A stretch of 8,363 bases of DNA from Actinomycetes bacterium (GTDB lineage Bacteria > Actinomycetota > Actinomycetes > Mycobacteriales > Mycobacteriaceae), in assembly GCA_023460175.1 (NCBI GenBank), contig JAEWRC010000192.1, positions 1 through 8,363 of the forward strand, given 5' to 3'. Position numbers and translations under genes: made by a program. The notes below the pieces were generated by a model. It saw only the letters and a program-made list of their open reading frames with translations. It was not told the DNA's origin and did not search any database. Positions 1-7,900 of the stretch are shown piece by piece. Every line of letters begins with the position of its first letter. The stretch's first letter is position 1.

Positions 1-595
1 CGGCGACCGGCACGGTGTAGCCGTGCACCGACCGATCGTCGGTGCGGAAGATGACGGCGGTGCCCCACTCGGGGAACACGGTCTGCACGGCCTCGCCCCT
101 TTGGTCGTAGAACGACAGGCAGCCGCCGTCGTCCAGCGACCAGTCCTCGTTGAGGTAGACGATGATGTTGATCCGCCGGTAGAGGTTCAACGCACGGTGG
201 TAGTGGAAATCGGTGTGCGGGGTGAGGATGCCGCCGGGGCCGCTGAGGTGCAGGCCGCCCCCGAAAAGGTAGGGATCGGGCAGGAGTTTGTCGATGCCGG
301 TGATCTCCTCGAGCACCCGCAGGAACGGCGGTTCGTTGAGTTCCCGGATGAGCGTGGTGAACGGCTCCGGGATGCGGTCGATGTCGAAGCAGAAGCGTTT
401 GTTCCGGATGTAGCCGTCGTCCACGTCATTCCACGACGGCCAGGAACTGTCGGGGAAGGCCTCGACGGACGAGCGAGCGAGCCGGAGGAAATCGTCGACT
501 ACCAGGTGCGAAAACGGTTCCGCTGTCTGGAATTTGCGACGCAGGTCCGGCGCGTTTCGCTGGAGCTTCTCGACGTTCAACAGATTGCGTGCCAC
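1..595 (-). CDS. 2OG-Fe(II) oxygenase, prolyl-4-hydroxylase-like (3' end cut by window)
   Basis: Predicted cytosolic non-haem iron dioxygenase that would couple 2-oxoglutarate decarboxylation to hydroxylation of an unknown substrate. Seen directly: 198 codons from a GTG at 595, open at the left edge. The iron-binding facial triad is visible as H127-x-D129 (in PHTDFHYH) and H191 (in SVHGY), 62 residues apart as usual for the double-stranded beta-helix fold. Family-like blocks are GGGLH (112-116), RRINIIVYLNEDW (about 140-152) and DDGGCLSFYD. The arginine that would bind the 2-oxoglutarate carboxylate normally lies several residues after the distal His and is outside the window. The GTG is the first possible start after an in-frame TAG at 620-622 and has GGGGG five bases upstream; TTG at 580 is the alternative. 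It has the same strand as the NRPS and gap but lies 473 bp from gap, with an opposing ORF between, so it probably has its own promoter. The class is fairly sure; the substrate (amino acid, peptide or lipid) is not inferable. Confidence 0.88.
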   Translation of the reverse strand, partial: MARNLLNVEKLQRNAPDLRRKFQTAEPFSHLVVDDFLRLARSSVEAFPDSSWPSWNDVDDGYIRNKRFCFDIDRIPEPFTTLIRELNEPPFLRVLEEITGIDKLLPDPYLFGGGLHLSGPGGILTPHTDFHYHRALNLYRRINIIVYLNEDWSLDDGGCLSFYDQRGEAVQTVFPEWGTAVIFRTDDRSVHGYTVPVA

Positions 596-600
596 TGCTG

Positions 601-605
601 CCCCC
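601..605 (-). promoter_or_regulatory. Putative ribosome binding site of the oxygenase gene
   Basis: On the minus strand a GGGGG run lies five bases before the GTG at 595. It supports this GTG over the later TTG at 580. It is a G-rich purine tract and not a full AGGAGG, so support is moderate. Confidence 0.4.
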
Positions 606-632
606 GTTCGATGCGTGGTCTATCGCTGCGTC

Positions 633-638
633 AGATTA
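633..638 (-). promoter_or_regulatory. Possible -10 hexamer (TAATCT) for the oxygenase gene
   Basis: The minus strand reads TAATCT about 38 bases before the GTG start. It fits the TANNNT core of mycobacterial SigA-type promoters and would give a short leader of about 30 bases. No convincing -35 element stands at the right distance (the hexamer there is CGTATC). This is a weak call made from pattern alone. Confidence 0.2.
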
Positions 639-660
639 GCCCGCGCCGAGGGGCGGATAC

Positions 661-761
661 GGGGTTTCACCGCGGGGCTTTGGCGGCCGGTCACCGTTCG
701 CGCACTCTGCGCAACACCGGCCGGCACTACTGGCAAACAAACGCGATTGTGCCGAAACCCC
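661..761. repeat. Nested inverted repeat / large imperfect stem-loop
   Basis: Three nested pairings can be read directly. The outer arms are GGGGTTTC (661-668) with GAAACCCC (754-761). The middle arms are CGGCCGGT (684-691) with ACCGGCCG (716-723). The inner arms are GTT (696-698) with AAC (713-715), and GCGCA (700-704) with TGCGC (708-712) around a CTC loop. The right arm 708-723 is fully paired (16 bp); the left arm carries only a 4-base bulge (692-695) and a single bulged C at 699. This could be a structured leader, a terminator-like element, a small RNA or an operator. Function is unknown, and GC-rich DNA makes some chance pairing expected. Confidence 0.45.
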
Positions 762-811
762 CTCTCGTGGATGGCTTCCCGCAGCACAGCAGCTCCGCAG
801 GTACCGGCCAG

Positions 812-817
812 TAGAAT
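812..817 (+). promoter_or_regulatory. Possible -10 hexamer (TAGAAT) for the Cys-rich micro-ORF
   Basis: TAGAAT on the plus strand matches the TANNNT pattern of mycobacterial housekeeping promoters and would leave a leader of roughly 85 bases before the ATG at 909. The hexamer 17 bases upstream (GCAGCT) is not a recognisable -35. A second candidate, TACTCT at 856-861, would give a leader of about 40 bases. Neither is decisive. Confidence 0.2.
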
Positions 818-898
818 GAGCACCGCCGCGACGGACGATCTCAGTTGCTAGCGAATACTCTGCAGGCAGAAGCAAGTTGGACGGCGACCCCAAAGAGC

Positions 899-903
899 AA
901 GGG
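899..903 (+). promoter_or_regulatory. Putative ribosome binding site of the Cys-rich micro-ORF
   Basis: AAGGG is followed by a five-base spacer (CAATC) and then ATG at 909. Sequence and spacing are those of a usable Shine-Dalgarno site. This is one of the main reasons to take the short ORF seriously. Confidence 0.4.
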
Positions 904-908
904 CAATC

Positions 909-1022
909 ATGGCGTGCGCGTGTGAAGAATCGGGACAACCGCTCTGTGGCTGGTGCGTGGAAGCCATCGAAAAGGACACTCTGCCCGCTCGCCACAACTG
1001 TCTGAACGGCTACTGCACTTGA
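909..1022 (+). CDS. Cys-rich 37-aa microprotein, unrecognised
   Basis: Short ORF, ATG at 909 to TGA at 1020-1022, not recognised as a known family. The peptide begins MACACEESGQPLCGWC and ends HNCLNGYCT. Cysteines are at 3, 5, 13, 16, 31 and 36, giving C-x-C-x7-C-x2-C-x14-C-x4-C, with His29 close by. The middle (VEAIEKDTLPAR) looks like an ordinary soluble segment. There is no signal peptide or membrane segment. Paired cysteines suggest a metal-binding mini-domain (zinc knuckle or metallothionein-like); a disulphide-bonded peptide or a modified-peptide precursor is also possible. Support: ATG with AAGGG five bases upstream, a stop just before a hairpin, and convergent placement against gap. 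Against: only 37 codons, and third codon positions are about two-thirds G/C (24 of 36), lower than expected for a typical gene in such high-GC DNA. It may instead be a chance ORF. Confidence 0.5.
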   Translation: MACACEESGQPLCGWCVEAIEKDTLPARHNCLNGYCT

Positions 1023-1049
1023 GCGACGGGACGACGAGGCAAGCCATCA

Positions 1050-1067
1050 CCGCGGGCTGAACCGCGG
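1050..1067. terminator. GC hairpin between convergent genes
   Basis: CCGCGG (1050-1055) and CCGCGG (1062-1067) are mutually complementary around a six-base spacer (GCTGAA). The hairpin starts one base after the gap stop codon (minus strand) and 28 bases after the micro-ORF stop (plus strand), so it could end transcription from both sides. There is no T-tract in either direction, so it is not a classical intrinsic terminator, although such stems are common at mycobacterial gene ends. Confidence 0.3.
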
Positions 1068-1068
1068 C

Positions 1069-1881
1069 TCAGAGCAGGCCGACGCCCGTGATCAGCTGCC
1101 AGATCCCGACCACCACGAACAAGGCCACCAAAATGTGGGTGCGGTGCGCCTCGGCCCAGGTGTGCACGGGCTGCAGCACCGCCTGGGTCTTGTTGGGCGC
1201 CAACACGCAACTGCACAGCACGAATTCGAGCACGCCGAGCATCACGACGACAAAGGCCAGCACGGCGAGGATCTGCGTGCCGAGGGGGGCGCCCGAGCCC
1301 ACGATCATGGTGTTCACCACCAGGACAAGCGAGAGCGGAGCGATGTAGCCGAGCCCGAACAACACGGACACCCACACCGCACCGCCATCCCAGGCCTCCT
1401 GGGCGCGGGTCAGCAGGCGTTGGATCGCTGCGATCGCCCTGGCAACCATTGCCTTGATACCGCGGCCCGACGGGGGCACGGCCTCATCCGGAGCATCGGC
1501 GTCCGAGCCCGGCGTGGAACCGGCTCCGGCCGCACCGACCAACGCCGGCTCCTTCTCCCGTTGTCGCATCCGTCTGCGGGTGACCATCACGGCGGCGATC
1601 ACCAGGGCGAAGACCCCCATGCCGACCTTCATCGGCTGGATGCCCGAAGTCGGGTCCGGGGCCGCCAACGCCAGCGCAAAGGATTCGAACGACGGGACCA
1701 GGTGCAGGGCCAGCAGCGCACCCACCCACAGCGGCACGTTGACCAGCAGACATCCCACCCAGTAGCCGAACAGATTCGCCACCGGGCGGGGCCGGGTCAG
1801 AATAACCAAGATGAGGGCAAGCAGTAACGGGTTGAGTGCCACCAGAAACGCCAGTCCCAGAACATCAGCCCACAAGGCCAT
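1069..1881 (-). CDS. gap: Gap/Sap-family glycolipid-addressing membrane protein
   Basis: Integral membrane protein of the family containing mycobacterial Gap (needed for GPL to reach the cell surface) and Sap (sulfolipid-addressing protein). It would act in the inner membrane, assisting export of the lipopeptide made by the adjacent NRPS. Counting from a GTG one codon upstream (1884), six hydrophobic segments lie at about 4-29, 37-63, 84-102, 170-195, 203-228 and 250-271. The loop RPRPVANLFGYWVGC after the first helix is family-like. The basic patch RRRMRQREK (103-111) and the acidic, low-complexity stretch to about 140 form a long loop between helices 3 and 4. Total about 270 residues, as expected. 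The start is uncertain: GTG 1884 abuts the AAGGGGG tract, ATG 1881 follows it closely, and TTG 1875 has the best spacing; ATG is chosen here. It follows the NRPS stop by 33 bp, so the two are probably cotranscribed. The symbol rests on family and context; paralogues exist in mycobacteria. Confidence 0.9.
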   Translation of the reverse strand: MALWADVLGLAFLVALNPLLLALILVILTRPRPVANLFGYWVGCLLVNVPLWVGALLALHLVPSFESFALALAAPDPTSGIQPMKVGMGVFALVIAAVMVTRRRMRQREKEPALVGAAGAGSTPGSDADAPDEAVPPSGRGIKAMVARAIAAIQRLLTRAQEAWDGGAVWVSVLFGLGYIAPLSLVLVVNTMIVGSGAPLGTQILAVLAFVVVMLGVLEFVLCSCVLAPNKTQAVLQPVHTWAEAHRTHILVALFVVVGIWQLITGVGLL

Positions 1882-1883
1882 CA

Positions 1884-1890
1884 CCCCCTT
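1884..1890 (-). promoter_or_regulatory. Ribosome binding site of gap
   Basis: AAGGGGG on the minus strand, in the short gap after the NRPS stop at 1915. It lies only two bases before the ATG at 1881 and eight before the TTG at 1875, so it shows that translation restarts here but does not settle which start is used. Confidence 0.5.
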
Positions 1891-1914
1891 CGATCACTCG
1901 CATTCCGTTACGTA

Positions 1915-4900
1915 CTACCCGTGCTCACTTGTTCGACCGGTCTCCTCCGTCTCGGGCAGCAACCCGAGAAGTTGCAGGTCCGTTACATATTTCACGATGT
2001 TCTTCGGTCCGATGTGGGGAATGTCGTTATCGGCGCCGACTTTCGCCTCCTGCACCGCGGCGCGGAAGCGCACCGCCGGGGCGTAGGACCCGCGCGTCGG
2101 CTCCGGCGCCTGCAGGTCACCGGCCTGCTGCTGGAGCATCGTCAGCATCTGCAGCACCGAGTTCTGCCGTTGGTTCTCCGGCAGGGCACGCAGACCGGCC
2201 TCGAAGCGCCGCAACCACTCGCCGAAGTCCGACACCCGTTCGATCGGGTAGCCGGCCTCGACGAGCCAGTCGATGTAGGTGTCGATGCCGATCCCGTCGT
2301 CGTGCGGGTTCATGACGTGGTAGGTCTCGAACTCCGCCGATCCGCCGGCGGTCGCCGATCGCGCCACTTGCCAGCCCAGCGCGGTGATCGCCTGCGCCAC
2401 GAAATCGACTGGCAGTCCGTCGAAGTGCGCGCGCTGACGCGCCCCGTCGGCACCGAGTTGGTAGAACGACTCCGGTGCGACGCCGGTGGCGACGATGCTG
2501 AGCACCATGCGCGAGACGGTGTCGGCGACGTTCACCTGGCCCGGGTAGATCGAGTCGACCATGATCATCCCGGAGCGGAAGACGGCCACCGGCAGCTTGC
2601 AGTGGTCGTGGGCCTCGCGCAGCAGGACCTCACCGGCCCATTTGCTGTTGCCGTAACCGTTGGCGTAGCTGGCCTCCACCGTGCGGGTGGAACTGATCGC
2701 GCGGATATCGGCGTCCTCGATGAACCGCGACGGTTCGACCTGCCGCCCCACATCTGAGGTCGAGACGAAGTTGTAGGGCTTGAGCTTGGTGGTCAGTGCG
2801 AACCGGATCAGTTCGGCGGTTCCGACGACGTTGGGGCCGAACAGCTCGCTGTAGGGCAGGACGCTGTTGACGAACGCCGCGGAATCGACGATCAGGTCGA
2901 CGCTCTCGGTGAGCTGCTGCCAGGTCGGTTCGTCCAACCCGAGGTTGGGCTCGCCCTTGTCGCCGGCGATGACCTGCAAGCGGCCGGCCGCCAGTTCGTC
3001 GAAGTGCCGCCGCAGGGTCGGATCCGAGTCGAAGGTCGCCTCGAGCCGTCGGCGTGCGTCCGCATCGGACTTGCCGCGCACCAGGCAGATGACCCGGTCA
3101 TCGGAGCGGCGCAGCTTGCCGAGCCACTCCAACAGCAGGTAGCGGCCGAGGAATCCGGTGGCGCCGGTGAGCAACACCGTCTGGACGTGGCCGGTCGGTC
3201 GGGGCAGTGTCGTCGCCGTGCGCAGGGTGGCGGCGTCGATGAACTTGTCCAGCTTCAGGTCGTCGGCCCGGACCTCGTCGGCGCCCTCGCCGTGCACCGA
3301 GGCGAAACTCACCCCGCCGGGTCCGACCGCGGTGTCCGAGTTCGTGCCTCGCTCCAACTGCCGGGTCAGTCCGTGCACCGTTGGCGCCTCGAACAGCATC
3401 CGCACCGCCAGGTGCGCGTCGAGCGCGGTGTTCACCGCGGCGATCACCCGCATCGCGGAGATCGAGTCGCCGCCCAGGTCGAAGAAGGAGTCGTCAACCC
3501 CGACCCGTTCGATCCCCAGCACCTCGGCGAAGGTCCTGGCAATGGTCTTCTCGGCGGCGGTTTCTGGGGCGCGGTACTGCACCGTGCTCTGGTACTCGGG
3601 CGCCGGCAGGGCGCGCCGATCGAGCTTGCCGTTGACCGTCAGCGGCACGGTGTCGAGCGCCACGATGGCCGTCGGGACCATGTAGGCCGGCAGCCGATCG
3701 GCCAGTACGGTGCGGGCGTGGGCGGAATCGGCTGTGCCGGTGATGTATCCGACCAGACGCTTGTCGCCGGGGCGATCCTCCCGGGCGAGCACGACTGCCT
3801 GTTCGACACCGTCCACCTCGGCCAGGGCGGCTTGGATCTCGCCGAGTTCGATGCGGTAGCCGCGGATCTTGACCTGTTCATCGGCGCGACCGAGGTACTG
3901 CAACTGGCCGTCGTCGCCCCAGCGGACCAGGTCGCCGGTGCGGTACATCCGGTCACCCGGCGCACCGAACGGGCAGGCCAGGAACCGCGACGCCGTCAGG
4001 CCGGAGCGGCGCGCATAACCGACGGCGATCCCGCGGCCGGCGAGATACAGCTCTCCGACCACGCCGGCCGGAACGGGCCGCAACCACTCGTCGAGGACGA
4101 AGGTCGCACCGCCGGGGACCGGTGCCCCGATGGGTACGACGCCCGCGCCCGCCGTCAGCGGCGCGCTCATCGCGGCGTAGATCGTGGCCTCGGTGGGGCC
4201 GTAGGCATTGATCATCACGCGGCCCGGCGCCCAGCGATCCGCCACCTCGGTGGGGCAGGCTTCACCGGCCACCACCAAGGTGGTGTTGTCCAGGCCCTCC
4301 GGCGACAACATCCCCACCGCGGACGGGGTTTGGTACAGCACGCTGACGTTCTCGGCGACCAGCAGGTCGTGCAGATCGGTCGGTGATCCGGCCACCGATT
4401 CCGGCACGATCACCAGGCGCGCGCCGTGCAGCAGCGCACCCCAGATCTCCCACACCGACACGTCGAACACCAGCGAATGCCATTGGGACCACACCTGTCC
4501 CGGGCCTGCGGGCAGGTCGGCATGCAGCGCGCTGAGGACCTGGGTCACGTTGCCGTGGGTGACGGCAACGCCCTTCGGCGTGCCGGTGGTCCCGGAGGTG
4601 TAGATCGTATAGGCGATGTCGTCGCTCTCCGGCATCACCAGGGTGGTGTGCGGATACATCGCGGCCGGCGGCAGGTCATCGATCTCGACGGCCGCCACAT
4701 CCGAACCGTCCAGGCGGGAGCGAAGTTCGGTGGTGGTGAGCGCCGCGATCGGGGCGGCGTCGGCCAGCATGAACTCCAGCCGCGCCGGCGGTACGGCCGG
4801 GTCGATCGGCAGATAGGCCGCGCCGGTCTTGAGCACCGCGAGGATCGCGACGATGGCATCGGCGGAGCGTGGCAGCAGCAGCGCCACCGATTCTCCGGGC

Positions 4901-7900
4901 CCGGCGCCGTACACCGTCAGCAGGTTGGCCAACTCGGTGGCGGCCAGATCGAGTTCCGCGTAGGTCAGTTCGCTGTCCTGGAACGCCAGTGCCACCGCGG
5001 CGGGGTCGCGCTCCACCTGCCGGGCGAAGGCCGCCGGGATCGACATCGGGGCGGTCGCCGCTTCGGTCAGCACCGCGCGGTTGGCCCAGCCGTCGAGTCG
5101 GCCGCGCTCGCCGTCGTCGAGCAGATCCAGCGTCGAGAGTCGGCGGGCGGGGTCCTCGACCATGGCGGCCAGCACGCGCTGGAACCGCTCGATGAGCGTT
5201 TCGACGGTGGCGGTGTCGAAGGCGCCGGTGTCGAACTCGACGCGCAGGCCCAGTTCGTGTCCCGGCAGTGCCATCACCGACAGCGGGTAGTGGTTGTACT
5301 CCCGGTTGGTGAAGTCGGTGACCGCCAGTTCCTGCACACCCGTGAACGCACTGGTATCGATCGGGTAGCTCTCGTAGAGGAACAACGTGTCGAACAGTTG
5401 GTCGTGCCCGGAGACATGGTGGATGTCGTTGAGCGCCAGGTGTTCATGCTCGAGGGTGTCGTTGTGCCCGAGCTGCAGCTGACCGAGTAGATCCGCCACG
5501 GTGGTGTGGGCGGTGGTGCGGGCCCGCACGGGCACGGTGTTGATCAGCAGCCCGACAATCGAATCGGCGCCGGCCATGTCCGCCGGTCGGCCGGATACCG
5601 CGGTGCCGAACGCCACGTCGCGCCGGCCGGTCATGGTCATCAGCAGTTGCGCCCACGCGGCCTGCAGCACGGTGTTGACGGTGGTGCGCTGCGATCGGGC
5701 CAGCTCACCGAGGGCCCGAGTGGTCTCGGCGGACATCCGATAGGATTCGACGCCCCGCGGTCCGGCGGCCCCCGGTGCGGCCACCAGCGTCGGCGTCTCG
5801 AAGCCCTCGAGCGCCGTGCGCCAGGCCTCCTGCGCGGCGGCGCGGTCCTGCGCCGAATGCCACGCGACGAAGTTCCGATACGGGGTCGGTGCCGGCAGCC
5901 GCTGCCCGAAGTAGCTGGCGAAGACCTCCTGCAGCAGGATCGGCAGCGACCACCCGTCGATCACGATGTGGTGGAACGTCAGCACGAACCGGTACTGGTT
6001 GCCCGCGGTCCGGATCAGCGCGGCCCGGAAGGTGGGCCGTTCGGCGAGGTCGCACACCGCGGCGCGCTCGGCGGCGCACAACTGCTGCACCTCGTCGTCG
6101 GGGGTCAGGTCGTCGCCGCGCAGATCCAGGTAGCGCCAGGCCATCATCGGTTCGGCCGGGATGATCTGGACGGGTTCGCCGAACTGGTCGCTGAATCGGG
6201 CCGCGAGGTTCGGGTGCCGGTTGACGACGGTGCGAAGCGCGTCGCGCAGGCGATGCTGATCGAGCACGCCGGTCACCGTGATGTCCAATTGCACGGCGTA
6301 CACGTCGTTGTCGGTGCCGCGCGCGAACGTCGAATGGAACAGCAGCCCCTGCTGGACCGGCGTCAATGGCAGGATGTCGGCGATCCGGAACTGTTCGGCC
6401 AACTCGTCGATCTGGGGTTGGGTGACCCGGGCCGGCAGCAGGTCCGACGGCGTGAATCCGCCGCCGCCGCTGCGCACGTGGGCGCAGATGCCGGTCAGCG
6501 CCTCGAACCACAGCCGGCTCAGCGTGGCGACCTGATCTTCGCCCATCACCGAGCGGGCGTAGGTCCAGCCGGCCTGCAGGACCGGGCCGTCGTCGGTGTC
6601 GAGGGTGCCGGCGTTGAGGTCCACGGTGTGCATCAGCGGCATGGGCACCGCCGAGGCCGCACCGGTCTGGGCCAACGCATCCTGGTCGAGGCGCCAGAGT
6701 TCCTCGGACAGGTCGGTGGCCCCGGCGCCCAGCCGGCCGAGGTAGTTGAAGCCGACGCTCGGGTCGGTGCCGGTCAGCTCGACTTCCGGATTCAGGTAGC
6801 GCAGCAGTCCGTAGGTCAGGCCGTCGGGCAGCGCGCGCAGCTGCTCCTTGATCTCCTTGATCGCCGTCCCCAACGAGGTGGCACCGCTGCTCACCTGGTC
6901 CCAGCTCAGCTGTCCGGCCGCCAGGGCGACCGGGTACTTGGTGGTGAACCAGCCGACGGTGCGGGACAGGTCGACGTTGGCGCCGAGCAGTTCCTCGGAA
7001 CGGCCGTGGCCCTCGACGTCGATGCCGATCGGCCCGGTATCGCCGAGGAATTCGGACCAGGCCAGGCCGAACGCGATGAGCAGGATGTCCTGGACCCCGG
7101 CGTGGAACGCCGCCGGTACCTCCCCGAGCAACTGGCGGGTGGTCGCGGCGTCCAGCGAAACGGTCAACTGCCCGGCGGTGGCGTAGGTGTCCACGCCCGG
7201 CTCCGGGGACGGCAGCGCCGCCGGGGCGGCCGCGACCTCGCGCCAGGCGTCGGCGGTCGCGACGACGGCGGGATCGGTGGCGTAGTCCGCCAACAGCGCG
7301 CTCCACCGCGCGAACGACGTGCCGCCGGCCGGCAGCGACACCGGCTGACCGCCGTGGTGCTGGGCCCAGGCGATGTTCAAGTCTTCCAACAGGATCCGCC
7401 ACGACACCCCGTCGACGGCCAGGTGATGGATCATCAGCGCCAGCTGACGGTCCTCGGGTACCCACAGCGCGCTGACCATCGCACCGGCGCCCGGATCCAG
7501 CCGGGACCGCGCCGCGGCCACCGCCTCATCGGAGAGCGCCTCGACGGTGACCACGCAGTCCGCGGACTGCACCGCACCCACCTCGGGCACCTGCAGGGAC
7601 CAATCATCACCGTCGGCCGCGCTCTGCTCGACCCGGAGCCGCAAGGTGGGGTGCCGATCCAGCAGCGCCTGCACCACAACGTGCACGTCGGTCTCGGTGA
7701 CACCCTCGGGTGCCTGCAACACCAGGGTCTGGTTGAACTGGTCGACCGGGCCGTCAACACCGTTGAGCCACCGGATGATCGGGGTGGCCACCACCGGTCC
7801 GGTGCCGTCGTCGGGCTCGCCGTCGGCGCCGTCGGCCACGACCGCGACCTGGGCCAGCCTGGCCACGGTCTGCTCGACGAACAGATCCCGGGGCCGGCAC

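Larger units (their letters stand above)
596..908. other. Divergent intergenic region (313 bp)
   Basis: Non-coding stretch between the minus-strand oxygenase start (595) and the plus-strand micro-ORF start (909). Open frames cross it on both strands, but none has a recognisable domain together with a good ribosome binding site. It holds a nested inverted repeat (661-761), candidate -10 hexamers facing both ways (633-638 minus; 812-817 and 856-861 plus), and a short perfect inverted repeat TCTGC-AG-GCAGA at 859-870 that overlaps the second plus-strand hexamer. No tRNA, insertion sequence or direct-repeat array was seen. Confidence 0.6.

Noticed and set aside
620..823. 67-codon minus-strand frame starting GTG with a hydrophobic N-terminus, just upstream of the oxygenase
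   Set aside because: The start resembles a weak signal peptide, but there is no purine-rich ribosome binding site before the GTG and the rest is Arg/Pro-rich. It crosses the nested inverted repeat, so it is more likely non-coding.
636..995. 119-codon minus-strand open frame in the intergenic region
   Set aside because: No recognisable motif and composition without protein-like pattern. It also overlaps the better supported Cys-rich micro-ORF on the other strand.
909..1022. Micro-ORF as a cysteine-responsive attenuator leader peptide
   Set aside because: Known mycobacterial cysteine attenuators have consecutive Cys codons upstream of a same-strand sulphur gene. Here the cysteines are spaced, and no plus-strand gene follows in the window.
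3004..5490. Long plus-strand open frames (3004-4386 and 4426-5490) antisense to the NRPS
   Set aside because: They lie wholly opposite a clearly coding frame with continuous NRPS motifs. Their translations are Arg/Gly/His/Val-rich with no domain, as expected from the antisense of high-GC coding DNA.
5705..7465. 586-codon minus-strand open frame overlapping the NRPS in another frame
   Set aside because: Extremely Arg/Gly/Pro-rich translation with no recognisable domain. It is a frame shadow of the E and C domains in GC-rich sequence.
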